This document shows positions 32,579 through 41,385 of a DNA stretch of 44,762 nt, piece after piece. The notes under the pieces were generated by a model, which saw nothing but the letters and a program-made list of their open reading frames with translations, was not told where the DNA came from and did no database searches. A program made the position numbers and the translations under genes. Source of the stretch: Bacillota bacterium (GTDB lineage Bacteria; Bacillota; UBA4882; UBA8346); NCBI GenBank assembly GCA_023400055.1, contig JAEXFN010000032.1, positions 1 through 44,762 of the forward strand, given 5' to 3'. Every line of letters starts with the position of its first letter. The stretch's first letter is position 1.

Positions 32579-33355
32579 TTATCCAGCCTCCGGTAACAAC
32601 TCCGGTCGCAGAATCGTCAAGATTTCCGGGTCACCGCCCGTTACTGCCACAGTGTGTTCGAAATGAGCCGAATATTGGTTATCCTTGGTTCGAACCGTCC
32701 AATTGTTGTGCTGGTCGACATCCACTTCATAGGTGCCGATATTGACCATCGGTTCGATCGCCAAAGCCATTCCGGATTTTAATTTCGGATTATAATCATT
32801 TCCGACGAAATTCGGAATTTGCGGATCCTCGTGCATTTGTCTACCGATACCGTGACCGACAAAATCCCGGACTACCGAAAAACCATTCGTCTCGACATGA
32901 TTTTGAACGGCACCCGATATATCGAATAAACGATTGCCCGCTCTGGCCTGCTCGATCCCCAAAAATAGCGCTTCCTTGGTTACGCGGAGCAACTTATCGA
33001 CTTCCGGAGCAACTGGATCGATTGGGACCGTAATCGCTGAATCAGCGCAAAAATCCTCATAAAAGACGCCGAAATCGATTCCGATAATGTCTCCCTCTTT
33101 GAGCACCCGACTGCCGGGGATCCCGTGAACAACTTCCTCGTTAACCGAGGCGCAGATGGAAGCGGGAAAACCATTATAACCTTTGAAAGCCGGCTTGGCG
33201 TGATAAGCCAGCGTCATTGCTTCCGCCTTACGGTCCAATTCAATCAATCTCACTCCCGGTGCCGCCATTTTGCTTAATTCGGTGAGAATTGCTGCTACGA
33301 TACTCCCAGCAGTCCTCATGACGGCGATCTCACGGGGAGATTTGAGAATGATCAT
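32579..33355 (-). CDS. map: Methionine aminopeptidase, type I
   Basis: This enzyme removes the initiator methionine from new proteins. The 258 residues show the metal ligands in IGIDFGVFYEDFCADSAITV (two aspartates), GHGIGRQMHEDPQIPNF (histidine), and ALAIEPMVNIG and HFEHTVAVT (glutamates). The ATG overlaps the adk stop by one base (TAATG), so the genes are translationally coupled. Confidence 0.97.
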   Translation of the reverse strand: MIILKSPREIAVMRTAGSIVAAILTELSKMAAPGVRLIELDRKAEAMTLAYHAKPAFKGYNGFPASICASVNEEVVHGIPGSRVLKEGDIIGIDFGVFYEDFCADSAITVPIDPVAPEVDKLLRVTKEALFLGIEQARAGNRLFDISGAVQNHVETNGFSVVRDFVGHGIGRQMHEDPQIPNFVGNDYNPKLKSGMALAIEPMVNIGTYEVDVDQHNNWTVRTKDNQYSAHFEHTVAVTGGDPEILTILRPELLPEAG

Positions 33356-34005
33356 TATTTTTTACCCTCCAATGCCCGGCCGATCTTTTCAAAAACTTCC
33401 GGTATGGAGCCCTGGCCATCAAAGGTAAGTAATAGGTCCTTCTCTTGATAATACCGGATCAAAGGCTCGGTCTGTTCTTGATAAACCTGCAGGCGCTTGC
33501 TGACTGTCTCCGGAGTGTCATCAGCGCGCTGATATACTTCTCCGCCGCAGTGATCGCAAACATCAGGCTTTTTCGAAGGTTTACTTTCGATATGATAGAC
33601 ATAGGCGCAGTTGCGACAGACCCGCCGCCCGGTCAGCCTCTTTAATAGAATATCGAAATCGACCTCGATGTTAATGACGGCTGTGATTTGCCGACCATTT
33701 TCAATCAAAAAACTGTCCAAGGCATTGGCTTGAGGAACGGTTCTGGGAAACCCATCCAGCAGGAAACCGTTTTGACAATCGGCTTTTAACAACCGTTCCT
33801 TCACAATGCCGACGACCACTTCATCAGGAACGAGTTGACCACTATCCATATAACGTTTGGCCTCAACGCCCAAAGGAGTTCCTTCCTTTACGGCAGCTCG
33901 AAAGATATCACCGGTCGAAATATGGGGGACCCCAAAACGTTTGACCAATAATTCCGCTTGAGTCCCTTTTCCAGCTCCGGGAGGTCCAAGTAAGATGAGA
34001 TTCAT
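33355..34005 (-). CDS. adk: Adenylate kinase
   Basis: This enzyme interconverts ATP plus AMP with two ADP. The 216 residues carry the P-loop GPPGAGKGTQ, DGFPRTVPQA, and a long LID domain with CRNC and CDHC, the four-cysteine zinc site common in Gram-positive enzymes. The start ATG follows AAGGAGACTGGTTACC. It sits between secY and map in the spc operon. Confidence 0.98.
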   Translation of the reverse strand: MNLILLGPPGAGKGTQAELLVKRFGVPHISTGDIFRAAVKEGTPLGVEAKRYMDSGQLVPDEVVVGIVKERLLKADCQNGFLLDGFPRTVPQANALDSFLIENGRQITAVINIEVDFDILLKRLTGRRVCRNCAYVYHIESKPSKKPDVCDHCGGEVYQRADDTPETVSKRLQVYQEQTEPLIRYYQEKDLLLTFDGQGSIPEVFEKIGRALEGKK

Positions 34006-34019
34006 GGTAACCAGTCTCC

Positions 34020-35297
34020 TTATTTTAAGAATCCTTCATACTGACGCATGACCAACTGCGCTTCAATCTGCTTCATGGTATCGATGGCCACACCGACGGC
34101 AATCAATAACGCCGTGCCGCCGAACTGAACCGAGAGACCACGAAAACCGGGGATAAAGTTCATTAAATAAGGCAATACGGCAACAACCGTTAGGAAAAGT
34201 GCACCTGCTAAAGTAATTCTTGTCAAAACACGGTCCAAATATTCAGCCGTAGGCTTCCCGGGCCGAATTCCCGGAATGAATCCACCGTATTTTTTCATAT
34301 TGTTGGATACTTCCAAAGGATTGAAAGTTACCGCCGTATAGAAATAGGTAAAAACAAAGATAAATAAGGCATACAAAAAGAGATAGATGCCGCGTCCCGG
34401 CGAAAACAGGTTCAAAAACTTATACAACCAGTTGGTATGGGACAAAAACTGCGCGATCGTAGGCGGAAAGGCCAAAATGGAAGAAGCAAAAATGATCGGG
34501 ATAACGCCGGCCTGATTCACCCGCATCGGAAGATAGGTTGAACCTCCGCCGTACATTTTCCGCCCCACCACTCGCTTGGCATACTGGACCGGGATCTTCC
34601 GTTCGCCCTGGGTGACAAAGACGACTCCGGCCACGATCAAAATCGCCAACACCAAAAAGGCGACGATGCTGAAGACCGAGGTTCCTACCCCTTTGCTCCC
34701 GACCGTGGTTAAGGTGCTGACCGCACTGGGAATAATCCGGGCCACGATACCGCCGAAGATCAACAACGAGATACCATTGCCGATGCCCCGCTCGGAAATG
34801 ACTTCGCCCAACCACATTAAAAACACCGAACCGGCAGTCAAGGTCGCGACGATCAAAATAAAGTCCCAAACGGTCGGGCTATTCATCGCTGAACGAAGAC
34901 CAAACGCCATCGCCGCACCTTGAATAATCGCCAAAACAACCGTGCCATGCCGGACGTATTGGTTGATTACTTTGCGCCCTTCGACGCCTTCCTTGGAAAG
35001 AGCCTCCAGTTGCGGAATTACCATGGTCAACAATTGCACGATAATCGACGAAGTAATGTACGGGTTGACGCTCATCGCAAACACGGACATTCTGCGCAAA
35101 GCACCGCCCGCTAACAAGTCCAACAAGCCAAAAAGATTATTGTTCCCCCCGAACAATTGTTCCAAGGCTTTGGCGTTCCATGGCCCGGGCACCGGAATCA
35201 AGGTTCCGACCCGGAAGATGCCCAACAAAACCAAGGTCCAAATGATCTTTTTCCGTAAGTCCGGGAGTTTAAAAGCGGTTCGAATAGCTTCCAGCAA
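34020..35297 (-). CDS. secY: Protein translocase subunit SecY
   Basis: This is the main channel of the Sec translocase, 425 residues with about ten membrane helices. Recognisable parts are TLIPVPGPW, the plug-region GGALRRMSVFAMSVNPYI, QGERKIPVQYAKRVVGRKMYGG (written here as a family block in two parts around RRV-type residues) and IRPGKPTAEYLDRVLTR. The start is TTG one base after the rplO stop, with AGAGGTG upstream. Confidence 0.97.
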   Translation of the reverse strand: MLEAIRTAFKLPDLRKKIIWTLVLLGIFRVGTLIPVPGPWNAKALEQLFGGNNNLFGLLDLLAGGALRRMSVFAMSVNPYITSSIIVQLLTMVIPQLEALSKEGVEGRKVINQYVRHGTVVLAIIQGAAMAFGLRSAMNSPTVWDFILIVATLTAGSVFLMWLGEVISERGIGNGISLLIFGGIVARIIPSAVSTLTTVGSKGVGTSVFSIVAFLVLAILIVAGVVFVTQGERKIPVQYAKRVVGRKMYGGGSTYLPMRVNQAGVIPIIFASSILAFPPTIAQFLSHTNWLYKFLNLFSPGRGIYLFLYALFIFVFTYFYTAVTFNPLEVSNNMKKYGGFIPGIRPGKPTAEYLDRVLTRITLAGALFLTVVAVLPYLMNFIPGFRGLSVQFGGTALLIAVGVAIDTMKQIEAQLVMRQYEGFLK

Positions 35298-35738
35298 TTA
35301 AATCACCTCTGCTTTGCCACCGACTTTTTCGATCTTTTCAATTGCGGATTTACTGAAACTATGACTTTTGACGATCAACGACTTGGAGAGTTCACCGTTA
35401 CCGAGAACTTTGACGCCTTCGCCGAGTTGTTTAATGATGCCCGTTTCCAACAACAACTCCGGAGTTACTTCCGTGCCGTTTTCGAAACGATTCAATTTTT
35501 CTAACGATACTTCGATCCATTCATGACGAAAATGATTGGTAAAACCCCGTTTGGGCAATCGCCGTTGCAAAGGGGTCTGACCGCCTTCAAAGGCTGGACC
35601 TTTTCCTCCACCCGACCGGGCTTTTGAACCCTTGTGTCCTTTGGTAGAGGTCTTTCCCATTCCAGAGCCAATGCCGCGACCGACTCTCTTGGGAGCTTTT
35701 TTGGCACCTTCAGCCGGCTGAAGCTCGAATAATTTCAT
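35298..35738 (-). CDS. rplO: Ribosomal protein uL15
   Basis: This large-subunit protein of 146 residues begins MKLFELQPAEGAKKAPKRVG and has the glycine-rich RGIGSGMGKTSTKGHKGSKA region and the C-terminal KVLGNGELSKSL block. Its stop lies directly before the secY start, so the two are coupled. Confidence 0.98.
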   Translation of the reverse strand: MKLFELQPAEGAKKAPKRVGRGIGSGMGKTSTKGHKGSKARSGGGKGPAFEGGQTPLQRRLPKRGFTNHFRHEWIEVSLEKLNRFENGTEVTPELLLETGIIKQLGEGVKVLGNGELSKSLIVKSHSFSKSAIEKIEKVGGKAEVI

Positions 35739-35751
35739 GAAAAGACACCCC

Positions 35752-35949
35752 CTAGGCCTCTTTAACTTCTACTAAATGCTGGACTTTGCGAATCATACCC
35801 CGGATAGCCGGGTTATCCTCTTTGGTCACGGTCTGGTTTAATTTTGTAAAACCTAACGCTTGGATCGTATCTTTTTGAACCTTGGTGCGGCCAATGGCGC
35901 TTTGTTTCCAAGTAATCGCTATCAACTTGCCGCTTTGTTCATTTTTCAT
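35752..35949 (-). CDS. rpmD: Ribosomal protein uL30
   Basis: This small large-subunit protein has 65 residues from ATG at 35949, with ITWKQSAIGRTKVQKDTIQA and DNPAIRGMIRKVQHLVEV. A TTG at 35955 is an alternative start closer to GGAGGG. It lies between rpsE and rplO as usual. Confidence 0.95.
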   Translation of the reverse strand: MKNEQSGKLIAITWKQSAIGRTKVQKDTIQALGFTKLNQTVTKEDNPAIRGMIRKVQHLVEVKEA

Positions 35950-35963
35950 CGCCAAATTCCCTC

Positions 35964-36464
35964 CTAACCGAGGATCTCATTTAAGGCTTTACCGCGAATC
36001 TCGGCGACTTGTTCCGGGCGTTTCAATTCCTTTAAGCCGGTCATCGTCGCGTTAACCATATTTAAGGCATTGGAAGATCCCAGCGATTTGGTCAGAATAT
36101 CGCGGATACCCGCGCTTTCCAATACCGCACGAACCGGGCCGCCGGCGATCACACCCGTTCCGGGTGCAGCAGGCTTCAGCAATACTTTACCGGCACCAAA
36201 ATTGCCTTCGATTTGATGCGGAATCGTCGTACCATTCATCGGCACTTCGATCAGGTTTTTCTTGGCGTCCTCGACGCCTTTCCGAATGGCTTCCGGCACT
36301 TCGGCAGCTTTTCCAAGCCCCATACCGACATGGCCCTTGCCGTCACCAACGATCACTAAAGCGCTAAAGCTGAAGCGACGTCCACCTTTAACGACTTTGG
36401 CCACGCGGTTAATATGAACAACTTTCTCAGATAATTCAAATTCACTTGGGTCGATGCGTTTCAA
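35964..36464 (-). CDS. rpsE: Ribosomal protein uS5
   Basis: This small-subunit protein is important for decoding accuracy. The 166 residues start KRIDPSEFELSEKVVHINRV, followed by KGGRRFSFSALVIVGDG and GSSNALNMVNAT. The start is TTG at 36464, six bases after AGGGGGG, which matches the usual N-terminus; a GTG at 36497 would overlap the end of rplR and add 11 unusual residues. Confidence 0.95.
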   Translation of the reverse strand: MKRIDPSEFELSEKVVHINRVAKVVKGGRRFSFSALVIVGDGKGHVGMGLGKAAEVPEAIRKGVEDAKKNLIEVPMNGTTIPHQIEGNFGAGKVLLKPAAPGTGVIAGGPVRAVLESAGIRDILTKSLGSSNALNMVNATMTGLKELKRPEQVAEIRGKALNEILG

Positions 36465-36480
36465 TTCAATCCCCCCTGCC

Positions 36481-36852
36481 TTAAAATTCCAGGCCACTCT
36501 CCCGTGCTGAACTGGCTAAAGCTTTTACACGGCCGTGATAAATCTGGCCGCCACGATCAAAAACCACTTGTTTGATGCCTTTGGCGATAGCTTTTTGGGC
36601 AATCGCCGTTCCGACAACTTTGGCAGCCTCGATATTGCCGCCCTTGCCGTTGACTTGCTCGCGAAGCTCCGGATCTACCGTAGAGGCTGCAGCCAACGTA
36701 ATCCCTTGCGTATCGTCGATCACTTGAGCATATATATGATGCAAGCTTCGAAACACACTCAATCGCGGGCGTTCCGGAGTCCCGGAAACTTTCGCGCGTA
36801 ACCGCACATGCCTACGCAAGCGAGCCTCACGACGGTCGGGTCTATGAAACAT
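36481..36852 (-). CDS. rplR: Ribosomal protein uL18
   Basis: This 5S-rRNA-binding protein has 123 residues, with RRHVRLRAKVSGTPERPRLS near the start and VFDRGGQIYHGRVKALA near the end. The start ATG follows AAGGAGTGAGCGATT. The order rplF-rplR-rpsE is standard. Confidence 0.98.
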   Translation of the reverse strand: MFHRPDRREARLRRHVRLRAKVSGTPERPRLSVFRSLHHIYAQVIDDTQGITLAAASTVDPELREQVNGKGGNIEAAKVVGTAIAQKAIAKGIKQVVFDRGGQIYHGRVKALASSARESGLEF

Positions 36853-36877
36853 AATCGCTCACTCCTTCTTTACGACG

Positions 36878-37426
36878 TTACTTCTTGCCAGCTTTACCGG
36901 CTTTACCGGCTTTGCGGCGAATAACCTCGTTTTCGTAACGAATCCCTTTGCCTTTATATGGTTCAGGTTCTCGAACCGCACGAATTTCAGCAGCCATTTG
37001 TCCGACTGCTTGTTTATCAATCCCTTTGACAGTAATCTTAGTGGGCGCGGGAACTTCAAATTCGATACCATTTAACGGTTGAATTTCAACCGGATGGGAA
37101 TAACCGATGGTCAATACCAGGTTCTTCCCTTGCTTCGCGGCACGATAACCTACTCCAGTAATATCGAGCGACTTGCTAAAGCCTTTGGTAACCCCTTCAA
37201 CCATATTCGCGATCAAAGTCCGGGTGAGCCCATGCAGCGAACGATGTTCTTTCTCATCGGACGGACGCTCGACTTTGACCGTATTTTCCTCAAGGACAAC
37301 CTTCATATCCGGATGCACAACTTGAGAAAGCTCGCCTTTGGCACCCTTGACAGTCACAACATTGCCTTCGAGCGCAACTTGCACTCCCTGGGGTATTGCA
37401 ATCAATTTTCGTCCAATTCTTGACAA
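36878..37426 (-). CDS. rplF: Ribosomal protein uL6
   Basis: This large-subunit protein near the factor-binding site has 182 residues, starting SRIGRKLIAIPQGVQV after a TTG start codon. It has the two L6 repeats and the conserved PEPYKGKGIRYENEVIRRKA segment, then a short Gly-Lys-Ala tail. GGGGGTG upstream serves as ribosome-binding site. Confidence 0.97.
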   Translation of the reverse strand: MSRIGRKLIAIPQGVQVALEGNVVTVKGAKGELSQVVHPDMKVVLEENTVKVERPSDEKEHRSLHGLTRTLIANMVEGVTKGFSKSLDITGVGYRAAKQGKNLVLTIGYSHPVEIQPLNGIEFEVPAPTKITVKGIDKQAVGQMAAEIRAVREPEPYKGKGIRYENEVIRRKAGKAGKAGKK

Positions 37427-37454
37427 ATTTTACACCCCCGATCTCAACATCAAA

Positions 37455-37850
37455 TTACCAAACGTAACAGATAACTTCGCCGCCGATTCCTTCAATCCGG
37501 GCTTTCCGGTCGGTAATAATCCCCTTCGAGGTGGACAAAACAGCGATTCCTAGGCCACCCAACACTTTGGGGATCTCTTCTTTTTGAGCATACACTCGCA
37601 AACCGGGCTTACTGATCCGTTTAAGACCGGTAATGACGTTCTCTTTGCCGTTATACTTTAAATAAACGCGAATACGCCCTTGGCTGCCATCCTCGACAAA
37701 CTCATGGTCCAATATATAGCCTTCCTCTTTCAAAATCTTAGCCAGTTCCAGCTTGATTTTGGAGAAAGGAATCTCCACCACTTTATCCTTCACGATCGTC
37801 GCGTTACGAATTCTCGTGAGCATATCCGCAATTGGATCTGTCATAACCAT
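37455..37850 (-). CDS. rpsH: Ribosomal protein uS8
   Basis: This 16S-rRNA-binding protein of 131 residues starts VMTDPIADMLTRIRNA and ends GIGGEVICYVW. The first ATG at 37850 lies nine bases after GGAGGT; a second ATG at 37844 is possible. It sits between rpsN and rplF. Confidence 0.98.
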   Translation of the reverse strand: MVMTDPIADMLTRIRNATIVKDKVVEIPFSKIKLELAKILKEEGYILDHEFVEDGSQGRIRVYLKYNGKENVITGLKRISKPGLRVYAQKEEIPKVLGGLGIAVLSTSKGIITDRKARIEGIGGEVICYVW

Positions 37851-37886
37851 AGAAATCAGACCTCCTTCATTTACACGGAGCTATAC

Positions 37887-38072
37887 TTACCAACTGGCCT
37901 TGGTGATGCCAGGGAGTTCGCCATGGTGCGCCAGTCTACGGAAGCAAATACGGCACATGCCAAATTTACGCATATAGCCGTGAGGTCGACCACAAATTTT
38001 ACAACGATTATGTTGACGGACCGCAAATTTGGGAACTCGTTTCGAGCGGATAATCATCGATGTTTTAGCCAT
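37887..38072 (-). CDS. rpsN: Ribosomal protein uS14, zinc-binding type Z
   Basis: This short (61-residue) S14 contains CKIC and CRIC, the four-cysteine zinc site, and ends LPGITKASW. The short zinc-binding form is typical of Gram-positive bacteria and needs zinc; no zinc-independent paralog is in the window. Confidence 0.98.
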   Translation of the reverse strand: MAKTSMIIRSKRVPKFAVRQHNRCKICGRPHGYMRKFGMCRICFRRLAHHGELPGITKASW

Positions 38073-38091
38073 ACTTCACACTCCTTCTGGT

Positions 38092-38631
38092 TTATGCCCT
38101 AAATGGCATCCCCATTAACTTTAATAATTCGAGAGCTTCTTCGTCATTTTTCGCCGAGGTTACGATAACAATATCCATACCCCGCGCTTTGTCAACTTTA
38201 TCGATGTTGATTTCCGGAAAAATTAATTGGTCTTTCACGCCTAAGGTATAATTACCCCGCCCATCAAAGGATTTGGGAGATATCCCCCGAAAGTCACGAA
38301 TCCTCGGTAAGGCGATATTGAAAAGTTTATCCAGGAAATGATACATCCGCTCGCCGCGCAAAGTCACCTTGCAACCAATCGGCATTCCGGCCCGAACTTT
38401 AAAGGCGGCAATGGATTTTTTGGCTTTGGTGACCACCGGTTTCTGACCCGCGATGGTCGTCAGGTCAGTAAGAGCGGCGTCGATTGCTTTGGCATCGGAG
38501 GTGGCATCACCAACTCCCATGTTAATCACGACTTTTTCTATTTGAGGGATTTCCATCACATTGGAATACCCGAATCGGCTTTTAAGACCGGAAACAACTT
38601 CATTACTATACTTTTCTTTCAGCCGCGACAT
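38092..38631 (-). CDS. rplE: Ribosomal protein uL5
   Basis: This 5S-rRNA-binding protein has 179 residues, starting SRLKEKYSNEVV after the ATG at 38631, which is eight bases after GGAGG; a GTG nine bases earlier is unlikely. Conserved blocks are KVVINMGVGDA, AGQKPVVTKAKKSIA and RGMDIVIVTSAKNDEEA. Confidence 0.98.
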   Translation of the reverse strand: MSRLKEKYSNEVVSGLKSRFGYSNVMEIPQIEKVVINMGVGDATSDAKAIDAALTDLTTIAGQKPVVTKAKKSIAAFKVRAGMPIGCKVTLRGERMYHFLDKLFNIALPRIRDFRGISPKSFDGRGNYTLGVKDQLIFPEINIDKVDKARGMDIVIVTSAKNDEEALELLKLMGMPFRA

Positions 38632-38649
38632 TGATCGCACCTCCCTCCA

Positions 38650-38970
38650 TTAATCCAAAGTTCTACCACAATGCCGACAAATCCGGACCAACGCGCCATC
38701 GACCGCGCGTTCACGGCGAATCCTGGTAGGCTTATTGCAACCCGAGCAAATAACCATAACTTTCGCGATATTTATCGGTAAAGCCTTGTCAATGACGCCG
38801 CCCTGCGGATTGGCCTTGGTAGGCTTGGCATGCTTTTTAGCGAGATTGATACCTTCGATGATAACCGAACTTGCCTGGGGTAACACTTTCTGAATCTTAC
38901 CATGGCGGCCCTTATCCTTTCCCGATAAGACCACCACTTCATCACCCTTCTTATAATGAAGAACAGCCAT
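38650..38970 (-). CDS. rplX: Ribosomal protein uL24
   Basis: This assembly-initiating large-subunit protein has 106 residues, with the KOW motif GDEVVVLSGKDKGRHGKI. The C-terminal half has two cysteine pairs (CSGC and CRHC), a zinc-ribbon form. Confidence 0.98.
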   Translation of the reverse strand: MAVLHYKKGDEVVVLSGKDKGRHGKIQKVLPQASSVIIEGINLAKKHAKPTKANPQGGVIDKALPINIAKVMVICSGCNKPTRIRRERAVDGALVRICRHCGRTLD

Positions 38971-38993
38971 TGGTTAATCCTCCTCTCTTTGGC

Positions 38994-39389
38994 CTATAAA
39001 ACTTCCGGGGCGAGTGAAACAATTTTCATATAATTCTTATCACGAAGTTCCCGGGCGACTGGTCCAAAGATACGAGTACCTCTTGGATTCAATTGGTCGT
39101 TGAGGATCACTGCGGCATTATCATCAAACCGAATGTATGAGCCATCAGGTCTTTTGATCTCTTTGGTTGTGCGTACTACGACTGCCTTAACCACATCTCC
39201 CTTTTTGACGCTAGCGCCGCCGGCCCCTTTCCTGGCAGCTGAAGGGGGAAGTGCATCCTTAACGACCGCTATGATCAGGTCCCCGATTCGGGCGTATCTC
39301 TTTTTGGATCCGCCAAGGACTCGAATACACATAACTTGTTTAGCACCGGAATTATCAGCGACATTCAGATAGGTCTGTGCCTGAATCAC
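38994..39389 (-). CDS. rplN: Ribosomal protein uL14, with a small insertion
   Basis: This large-subunit protein at the subunit interface starts with GTG and reads IQAQTYLNVADNSGAKQVMC, ending MKIVSLAPEVL. It has 131 residues against about 122 usually. The extra nine or so residues lie near 52-62, where VKDALPPSAARKGAGGASVKKGD replaces the shorter VKxATPGGxVKKG seen in most bacteria (my recollection of homologs). All other blocks look normal. Confidence 0.96.
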   Translation of the reverse strand: MIQAQTYLNVADNSGAKQVMCIRVLGGSKKRYARIGDLIIAVVKDALPPSAARKGAGGASVKKGDVVKAVVVRTTKEIKRPDGSYIRFDDNAAVILNDQLNPRGTRIFGPVARELRDKNYMKIVSLAPEVL

Positions 39390-39422
39390 GGTCGACTCCT
39401 CCTTTCGTAAGGCATTTCCAAT

Positions 39423-39680
39423 TTATTTAGCTTTTTCTAAGATATTGACCACGCGCCATCTCTTGTCTTTGCTGAGGGGACGGGTCTCCATGACTTTAAC
39501 TTTATCGCCCACCCGGCACTCATTGGTTTCGTCATGTGCCTTCAACTTGGTGGTAAGCTTGATGATCCGACCATACAAAGGGTGTCTAACCAAACGTTCT
39601 ACAGCGACGACCACGGTTTTATCCATTTTGTCGCTGACTACCTGACCAATCCGGGTTTTTCGCAGTGCACGATCAACCAT
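39423..39680 (-). CDS. rpsQ: Ribosomal protein uS17
   Basis: This OB-fold small-subunit protein has 85 residues, with RKTRIGQVVSDKMDKTVVVA and HDETNECRVGDKVKVMETRP. The start ATG is preceded by GGAGGAATTACAAA. Confidence 0.98.
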   Translation of the reverse strand: MVDRALRKTRIGQVVSDKMDKTVVVAVERLVRHPLYGRIIKLTTKLKAHDETNECRVGDKVKVMETRPLSKDKRWRVVNILEKAK

Positions 39681-39709
39681 TTTGTAATTCCTCCTCTTTC
39701 ACCAACCAG

Positions 39710-39913
39710 TTAGGCCCTTTGAAGTTTTAATTCGCGTTCATGCAATATGGTTTTAACTCTGGCGATGCTGACCCGAACGTCTTTCACCCGCATCGAGTTA
39801 TCTAATTGGCCCGTAGCTAGTTGAAACCGCAGATTGAAAAGTTCTTCTTTCAAACTCGTCAATTTTGACTGCAATTCATCATTGGTCATATCTCGAATTT
39901 CTTTAGCTTTCAT
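39710..39913 (-). CDS. rpmC: Ribosomal protein uL29
   Basis: This small helical protein at the tunnel exit has 67 residues beginning MKAKEIRDMTNDELQSKL. The ATG at 39913 overlaps the end of rplP by 11 bases, with GGAG six bases upstream inside rplP; a longer frame to 39925 is not favoured. Confidence 0.97.
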   Translation of the reverse strand: MKAKEIRDMTNDELQSKLTSLKEELFNLRFQLATGQLDNSMRVKDVRVSIARVKTILHERELKLQRA

Positions 39914-40337
39914 GGACTTCTCCACCCGCTTCCTCTCGTTTTATGAACTTGCATTTGATCGGAAGTTTATGAGCAGCTAAGCGACTTGCTTCGCGAGCTA
40001 ATTCTTCTTCAACGCCGGTAATCTCAAACAGAATTCTCCCCGGTTTAACCACAGCGACCCAGTGTTCCGGAGAACCTTTACCGCTACCCATACGAGTCTC
40101 AGCCGGTTTCGCAGTGACTGATTTATCCGGGAAAATCTTGATCCAAACCTTACCACCGCGTTTGATATGACGGGTCAAGGCAATACGGGCGGCCTCTATC
40201 TGAATGTTGGTAATCCAACCCGGTTCCAATGCCTGGAGGCCGTAGTCACCCAGAATTAACTGAGAACCTTTGATGGCTTTGCCATTCATACGACCCCGAT
40301 GCAATTTACGATGTTTAACACGTTTTGGTACTAACAT
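39903..40337 (-). CDS. rplP: Ribosomal protein uL16
   Basis: This large-subunit protein near the A and P sites has 144 residues starting MLVPKRVKHRKLHRGRMNG, with VWIKIFPDKSVTAKPAETRM and GKGSPEHWVAVVKPG. It begins one base after the rpsC stop. Confidence 0.98.
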   Translation of the reverse strand: MLVPKRVKHRKLHRGRMNGKAIKGSQLILGDYGLQALEPGWITNIQIEAARIALTRHIKRGGKVWIKIFPDKSVTAKPAETRMGSGKGSPEHWVAVVKPGRILFEITGVEEELAREASRLAAHKLPIKCKFIKREEAGGEVHES

Positions 40338-40338
40338 C

Positions 40339-41010
40339 TCAACCTACTCCCCCTTCGGCTTTGGGAGTTGTGCGCCGTTTGGCCGGGAGAATCTCACCTT
40401 TATAAATCCAAACCTTCACGCCAATCTTCCCGTAAGTCGTATTGGCCTCGGCAAAACCGTAATCGATATCCGCCCGCAAAGTGTGCAGCGGCACTTTCCC
40501 TTCGCTGTAACCCTCGGTACGAGCGATTTCGGCGCCCATCAAACGCCCGCTGCAAGAGACTTTTACGCCCTGCGCGCCCAGTTTCATGGCCCTGCCGATT
40601 GCCTGTTTCATGGCCCGACGGAAAGAGGTTCTCCGCTCCAATTGGAAACCAATATTTTCAGCAACCAGTTGCGCATTCAGCTCTGGTACCTTAATTTCAG
40701 CAATATTGAGTTGAACTTGCTTGCCGGTGAACTTCTCGATTTCTTTCCGAATCACTTCGACTTCGGTTCCCTGCCGTCCGATGACCATTCCGGGTCTGGC
40801 GGTATGAATCGTGACTTTCACTCGATTGGCCGCCCGTTCAATTTCAATTTTGCCGATGCCCGAAGCATAAAGACGCTTCTTGACATACTTACGGATTTTA
40901 ATATCTTCCAAAATCAAATCGGCATAATCTTTTTTTCGGGCAAACCAACGGCCTTCCCAGTCTTTAATAACTCCGATTCGAAAACCGATTGGATGGACTT
41001 TCTGACCCAT
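40339..41010 (-). CDS. rpsC: Ribosomal protein uS3
   Basis: This mRNA-entry-channel protein has 223 residues, starting MGQKVHPIGFRIGVIKDWEG, with a KH domain (RPGMVIGRQGTEVEVIRKEI) and the C-terminal ADIDYGFAEANTTYGKIGVK segment. Confidence 0.98.
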   Translation of the reverse strand: MGQKVHPIGFRIGVIKDWEGRWFARKKDYADLILEDIKIRKYVKKRLYASGIGKIEIERAANRVKVTIHTARPGMVIGRQGTEVEVIRKEIEKFTGKQVQLNIAEIKVPELNAQLVAENIGFQLERRTSFRRAMKQAIGRAMKLGAQGVKVSCSGRLMGAEIARTEGYSEGKVPLHTLRADIDYGFAEANTTYGKIGVKVWIYKGEILPAKRRTTPKAEGGVG

Positions 41011-41013
41011 GAA

Positions 41014-41352
41014 TTAGCCCTCCTTTTCCGCAACAACGATAGTGATATGACTGGTTCGCTTATGAATCGCGGATGCCCGGCCTTGCGCCCGCGGCATGAA
41101 TCTTTTTAAAGTCGGACCTTGATCGACATAAGCTTCGGAAATAACCAGGCGATCCCGGTTCAGCTTGAAATTATTCTCGGCATTCGCAATCGCGGAGTTC
41201 AATACCTTACCGATAATCTCAGCGGAGAACCGCGGTGTAAACTTTAAGATAGTTTGGGCATCGGATACCCGTTTACCACGGATCAAATCCACCACTTGAC
41301 GTGCCTTTCGTGGCGCAATCCGCACAAAACGAGCCACTGCTTTTGCGTCCAT
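41014..41352 (-). CDS. rplV: Ribosomal protein uL22
   Basis: This protein lines the exit tunnel. The 112 residues contain VRIAPRKARQVVDLIRGKRV and the extended hairpin ending RFMPRAQGRASAIHKRTSHI. The start ATG follows GGAGGGATAAGT. Confidence 0.98.
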   Translation of the reverse strand: MDAKAVARFVRIAPRKARQVVDLIRGKRVSDAQTILKFTPRFSAEIIGKVLNSAIANAENNFKLNRDRLVISEAYVDQGPTLKRFMPRAQGRASAIHKRTSHITIVVAEKEG

Positions 41353-41385
41353 ACTTATCCCTCCTTATTCGAGGTAATACTTCAT

